From the NCBI GenBank assembly GCA_964465945.1, contig CAYXMM010000012.1, positions 1-64,000 of the forward strand: a DNA stretch of 64,000 nt, read 5' to 3'. The first letter of the stretch is position 1. The number at the start of each line of letters is the position of its first letter. Below are positions 61,901-64,000 of the stretch, piece after piece. The stretch is from JAJRPT01 sp964465945. GTDB lineage: Bacteria; Bacteroidota; Ignavibacteria; Kapaibacteriales; UBA2268. The translations under genes and the position numbers were made by a program. The notes beneath the pieces are model-generated. The model saw only the letters and a program-made list of their open reading frames with translations. It was not told the DNA's origin and searched no databases.

Positions 61901-63247
61901 CAATCGAGGTTGGAAAGCTTGGATACCAAGTCTGTGAAGAGTAGGGGCACGGTTAAGCATAACTGGGTGTCCTTCAATCACTTTCTCTAAGATATCAAAT
62001 ACTTCAGTTGTTTTTCTTTCAACCATTTTTTTAGCGCTTTTCACAGTCTTAACATGACCACGTTCAATTAATTTCCTAATAATGAATGGTTTAAATAATT
62101 CAACCGCCATATTTTTAGGTAAACCACACTCGTGTAATTCAAGTTCAGGACCAACTACGATAACAGAACGACCAGAATAGTCTACCCTTTTACCAAGTAA
62201 GTTTTGTCTAAATCGACCTGCTTTACCTTTTAAAGTATCAGCAAGAGATTTTAATGCACGTTGAGATTCCGCTCTAACCGCACGTCTTGAGTTATCGAAT
62301 AAAGCATCGACAGATTCTTGAAGCATTCTTTTTTCATTTCTTAGGATAACTTCAGGAGCTTTTATATCAATTAATCTTTTTAAACGATTATTTCTAATGA
62401 TAACACGTCTGTAAAGGTCATTTAAGTCAGAAGTAGCAAATCTACCACCTTCTAACGGAACTAAAGGTCTTAAATCTGGTGGGATAATTGGAACAACGTC
62501 CAGAACCATCCATTCAGGTCTATTTTCAACAACTCCTTCTGCTGACCTTCTAAACGCGTCTAAAATTCTAAGACGTTTTAATAAATCTGCTTTTTTAATT
62601 TGAGAAGTTTCTTCTTTTAAACGAGCTTTAAGTTCATAATATTCATTAGTAGGATTAACTCTTTTTAGAAGTTCTTTAACACCTTCACCACCAATTAAGG
62701 CAATAAATTTATTTGGATCATCATCATCCATATCAAGTTCTTCATCTGGAAGAGAATCAATAACATCTAAATATTGTTCTTCGGTAAGTAAGTCTTTAGT
62801 TTGTAAGCCGGTTTTACCTGGTTGGACAACTACATAAGATTCGTAATAAACAATTCTTTCGATATCTTTTGTAGGCATACCTAATACACCACTAATTTTA
62901 CTTGGTAAAGAGCGTAAGAACCAAATATGAATAACAGGAACAGCAAGCATAATATGCCCTAATCGCTCTCTACGGACAGATTTTTGAGTTACTTCAACTC
63001 CACATCTATCGCAGACAATTCCTTTATATCTAATTCTTTTATATTTTCCGCAAGCACATTCCCAGTCTCTAATAGGACCGAAAATCTTTTCACAAAAAAG
63101 ACCGTCTTTCTCTGGGCGGAAAGATCTATAATTTATCGTCTCTGGTTTAGTAACTTCCCCTCTTGACCTATTTAAGATGTCGTCGGGTGATGCAATTTTA
63201 ATTGTAATGCTACTAAAACCTTTTTTAGGGATCGATATAGATTGCAT
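58997..63247 (-). CDS. rpoC: DNA-directed RNA polymerase subunit beta'
   Basis: The 1416-residue protein has the N-terminal zinc site CACGKYKRIRYKGIVCDRCG near residue 65, the clamp and rudder region, the catalytic NADFDGDQMAVHLP near residue 465, the bridge helix and trigger loop region, and the second zinc site CETRRGVCARCYGRNM near residue 885. The size is that expected for Bacteroidota (about 1420). It follows rpoB by 30 bases. No truncation or intein is seen. Confidence 0.98.
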   Translation of the reverse strand: MQSISIPKKGFSSITIKIASPDDILNRSRGEVTKPETINYRSFRPEKDGLFCEKIFGPIRDWECACGKYKRIRYKGIVCDRCGVEVTQKSVRRERLGHIMLAVPVIHIWFLRSLPSKISGVLGMPTKDIERIVYYESYVVVQPGKTGLQTKDLLTEEQYLDVIDSLPDEELDMDDDDPNKFIALIGGEGVKELLKRVNPTNEYYELKARLKEETSQIKKADLLKRLRILDAFRRSAEGVVENRPEWMVLDVVPIIPPDLRPLVPLEGGRFATSDLNDLYRRVIIRNNRLKRLIDIKAPEVILRNEKRMLQESVDALFDNSRRAVRAESQRALKSLADTLKGKAGRFRQNLLGKRVDYSGRSVIVVGPELELHECGLPKNMAVELFKPFIIRKLIERGHVKTVKSAKKMVERKTTEVFDILEKVIEGHPVMLNRAPTLHRLGIQAFQPRLVEGKAIQLHPLVCTAFNADFDGDQMAVHLPISYEAQLEALLLLLAPHNIMHTQNGEPIAVPSQDMVLGIYYITKIRKGALGEGKTFSSYDEMLIAYNNKKLDLHAKIKVRHQGEIKETSTGRMIFNSFAPAELGYVNELLTKNRLRQIIGLCLRKAGIAKTVKFLDRIKSVGFEYATLGGLSVSVEDVVIPDLKAEIITNAESKIDKIEFAYMNGVISSGERYNKIIDTWSTATNRVADKLYNEMASHNNGFNSFWMMLDSKARGSKEQIRQLAGMRGLMAKPKKSLSGSSGELIENPIISNFKEGLSVLEYFISTHGARKGLADTALKTADAGYLTRRLHDVAQDAIITEVDCHTVRGVNLSAIKDGEEVKETLGERVLGRVVLDDVIDPLTNELIVRKDEIITEDIADKIEESAIESVRIRSVLTCETRRGVCARCYGRNMATGKIVDQGEAVGTIASQSIGEPGTQLTLRTFHTGGTASLVASQSTVVAKFPGKLHFENIKIVTYIEEEKEVNIVVSRSGTIIIKDPETGKELTHYDATYGAEIKVKDGDLVAKGDMIYEWDPYNASIIAEFSGTVRFKDLILNTTYREVNDEQTGHITKVVIDSRDKTKTPQIEIIDNLGEVLKSYNIPSRSQLRVDNLESVKVGTPLVKIPRDLGRTRDITGGLPRVTELFEARSPQNPAVVSEIDGLVSFEKHKRGQRIIVVTSVDEKTKTEYSVPISKYVLVQESDFVRAGDRLTEGSINPHDILRIKGVNAVQEYLVNEVQEVYRMQGVKINDKHIEVIVRQMLQKVKIIDSGDTDLIENDNVNKNRFLDENERMKGMGIITDKGETKFNEKHLYLKRKIRQANSELEKKEKQIAEYRNADPAIGEPILLGITQASLTTESWLSAASFQETTKVLSEASIGAKVDNLEGLKENIILGQLIPAGTGIRDYQRMVVTTKQGNIFENRESKTKLNIKEVLSL

Positions 63248-63277
63248 TTGGATCTCCTAATAAATTTATTTTCTTAA

Positions 63278-64000
63278 TTAAACAATATTTACGTCAAGGC
63301 AAAGACCTTGAAGTTCTCTAATAAGCACATTAAATGATTCAGGTATATTAGGGTCAGCTAAATTTTCACCCTTAACAATGTGTTCATACATTTTCGCTCT
63401 ACCTTGCACATCATCAGATTTCACAGTAATCATTTCTTGTAAAGTATGTGCCGCTCCATAAGCTTCTAATGCCCAAACCTCCATCTCTCCTAATCTTTGA
63501 CCACCAAATTGTGCTTTACCTCCAAGAGGTTGTTGTGTGATTAGTGAGTAAGGTCCTATAGAACGAGCATGTAATTTATCATCAACTAAGTGAGCAAGCT
63601 TTAACATATAGATGTAGCCAACAGTAACTTTTTCAGCGAATTTATCACCTGTTTTACCATCATAAAGATCAGTTTTACCATCTTTTGGTAAGCCCGCTTT
63701 TTCTAAATAGTATTTAACTTGATCCCAAGAAGCGCCATTAAAGATTGGAGTTGCAAAATGAACCCCTAATTTATTAGCAGCCCAACCAAGAGCAGTTTCA
63801 TACAACTGACCTAAGTTCATTCTCGAAGGCACACCTAAAGGATTTAAAACTATATCAACCGGAGTTCCATCAGGCAAGAACGGCATATCTTCAAGAGGCA
63901 CAATTTTAGAAACAATACCTTTGTTTCCGTGTCTACCAGCCATTTTATCACCAACTTGTAATTTACGTTTTTTAGCAACATAAACTTTTGCCATTTGTAA
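63278..64000 (-). CDS. rpoB: DNA-directed RNA polymerase subunit beta, C-terminal 240 residues (continues beyond the window)
   Basis: The frame is open to the window edge. Motifs are KVYVAKKRKLQVGDKMAGRHG, NKGIVSKIVPLEDMPFLPDG, DIVLNPLGVPSRMNLGQLYE, QPLGGKAQFGGQRLGEMEVW and ALEAYGAAHTLQEM, all in the C-terminal part of RpoB that binds beta'. The ATG at 63994 is internal, not the start. Stop 30 bases before rpoC. Confidence 0.97.
   Translation of the reverse strand, partial: LQMAKVYVAKKRKLQVGDKMAGRHGNKGIVSKIVPLEDMPFLPDGTPVDIVLNPLGVPSRMNLGQLYETALGWAANKLGVHFATPIFNGASWDQVKYYLEKAGLPKDGKTDLYDGKTGDKFAEKVTVGYIYMLKLAHLVDDKLHARSIGPYSLITQQPLGGKAQFGGQRLGEMEVWALEAYGAAHTLQEMITVKSDDVQGRAKMYEHIVKGENLADPNIPESFNVLIRELQGLCLDVNIV

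Noticed and set aside
1..64000. CRISPR arrays, rRNA genes, transposases, integrases, replication origin
   Set aside because: I saw no regularly spaced repeats, no rRNA sequence, no transposase or integrase motifs, and no cluster of DnaA-box-like sites. The repeats present are the tandem or intergenic ones listed.

Overview
The window is an AT-rich (roughly 30% G+C by eye) bacterial chromosome segment. It most likely comes from the Bacteroidota/Chlorobiota (FCB) group, possibly a Kapabacteria- or Ignavibacteria-like lineage. Several proteins end in a type IX secretion (T9SS) C-terminal sorting domain. Many genes are preceded by the Bacteroidota-type -7 element TAnnTTTG, and Shine-Dalgarno sequences are weak at many starts. 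There is also a serine palmitoyltransferase-like enzyme, a membrane pyrophosphatase, many short lipoproteins, and a standard rpoB-rpoC pair at the right edge. A precise genus cannot be read from the sequence.

Layout. 1-7388: a tandem array of surface-protein genes. Two beta-propeller-like T9SS proteins alternate with truncated N-terminal copies (88 codons, and a partial one at the window edge) of a 1419-residue T9SS protein whose full copy follows. A short extragenic repeat sits at each truncation point. 7353-9270: a decayed restriction-modification system on the minus strand, with an m4C-type methyltransferase frameshifted away from a C-terminal nuclease-like (SNase) domain and a frameshifted restriction enzyme. 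9488-17210: mostly housekeeping or envelope genes (pyrophosphatase, TraB/GumN, DsbD N-domain, serine palmitoyltransferase-like, lipoprotein, Ppx/GppA). 17280-20353: a tight three-gene operon of GCS2-type carboxylate-amine ligase, class I glutamine amidotransferase and ATP-grasp-like protein, which looks like an uncharacterised amide or peptide-forming pathway. 20528-21228: a HEPN/MNT pair. 21286-28371: pgi, small proteins, cobalamin adenosyltransferase, gatC, rlmN and an RlmI-like methyltransferase.

28384-32677: an overlapping operon of MalK-type ABC ATPase, TPR sensor histidine kinase and LolC/E-like permease. 32753-36305: an FGE-sulfatase-domain lipoprotein, a propeller lipoprotein and a convergent SpoIIE-type phosphatase. 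36466-40350: a 1294-residue SBBP-repeat T9SS protein. 40356-42388: a nucleotide-sugar epimerase and a DegT aminotransferase. 42542-48818: lipoproteins, gatB, a TPR protein, lepB and lepA. 48856-48942 is tRNA-Ser(GGA). It is followed by an apparently intact second restriction-modification pair (49155-50994) whose start region is a perfect 38-bp tandem duplication. 51017-53389: an FAD oxidoreductase and a glycosyltransferase. 53486-53560: tRNA-Pro(TGG). 53918-56889: a T9SS protein broken by one frameshift. 56982-58932: a PH-like membrane protein, a SanA/YdcF-type protein and an FKBP prolyl isomerase. 58997-64000: rpoC and the 3' end of rpoB.

The points most worth a second look are the mosaic array at the left edge, the three-gene ligase cluster, the decayed methyltransferase-nuclease fusion, the duplicated start region of the second restriction system, and the ABC-kinase-permease operon. 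Three genes carry frameshifts in AT-rich or homopolymer tracts. These could be real decay, phase variation or assembly error, and the sequence alone cannot decide between them.
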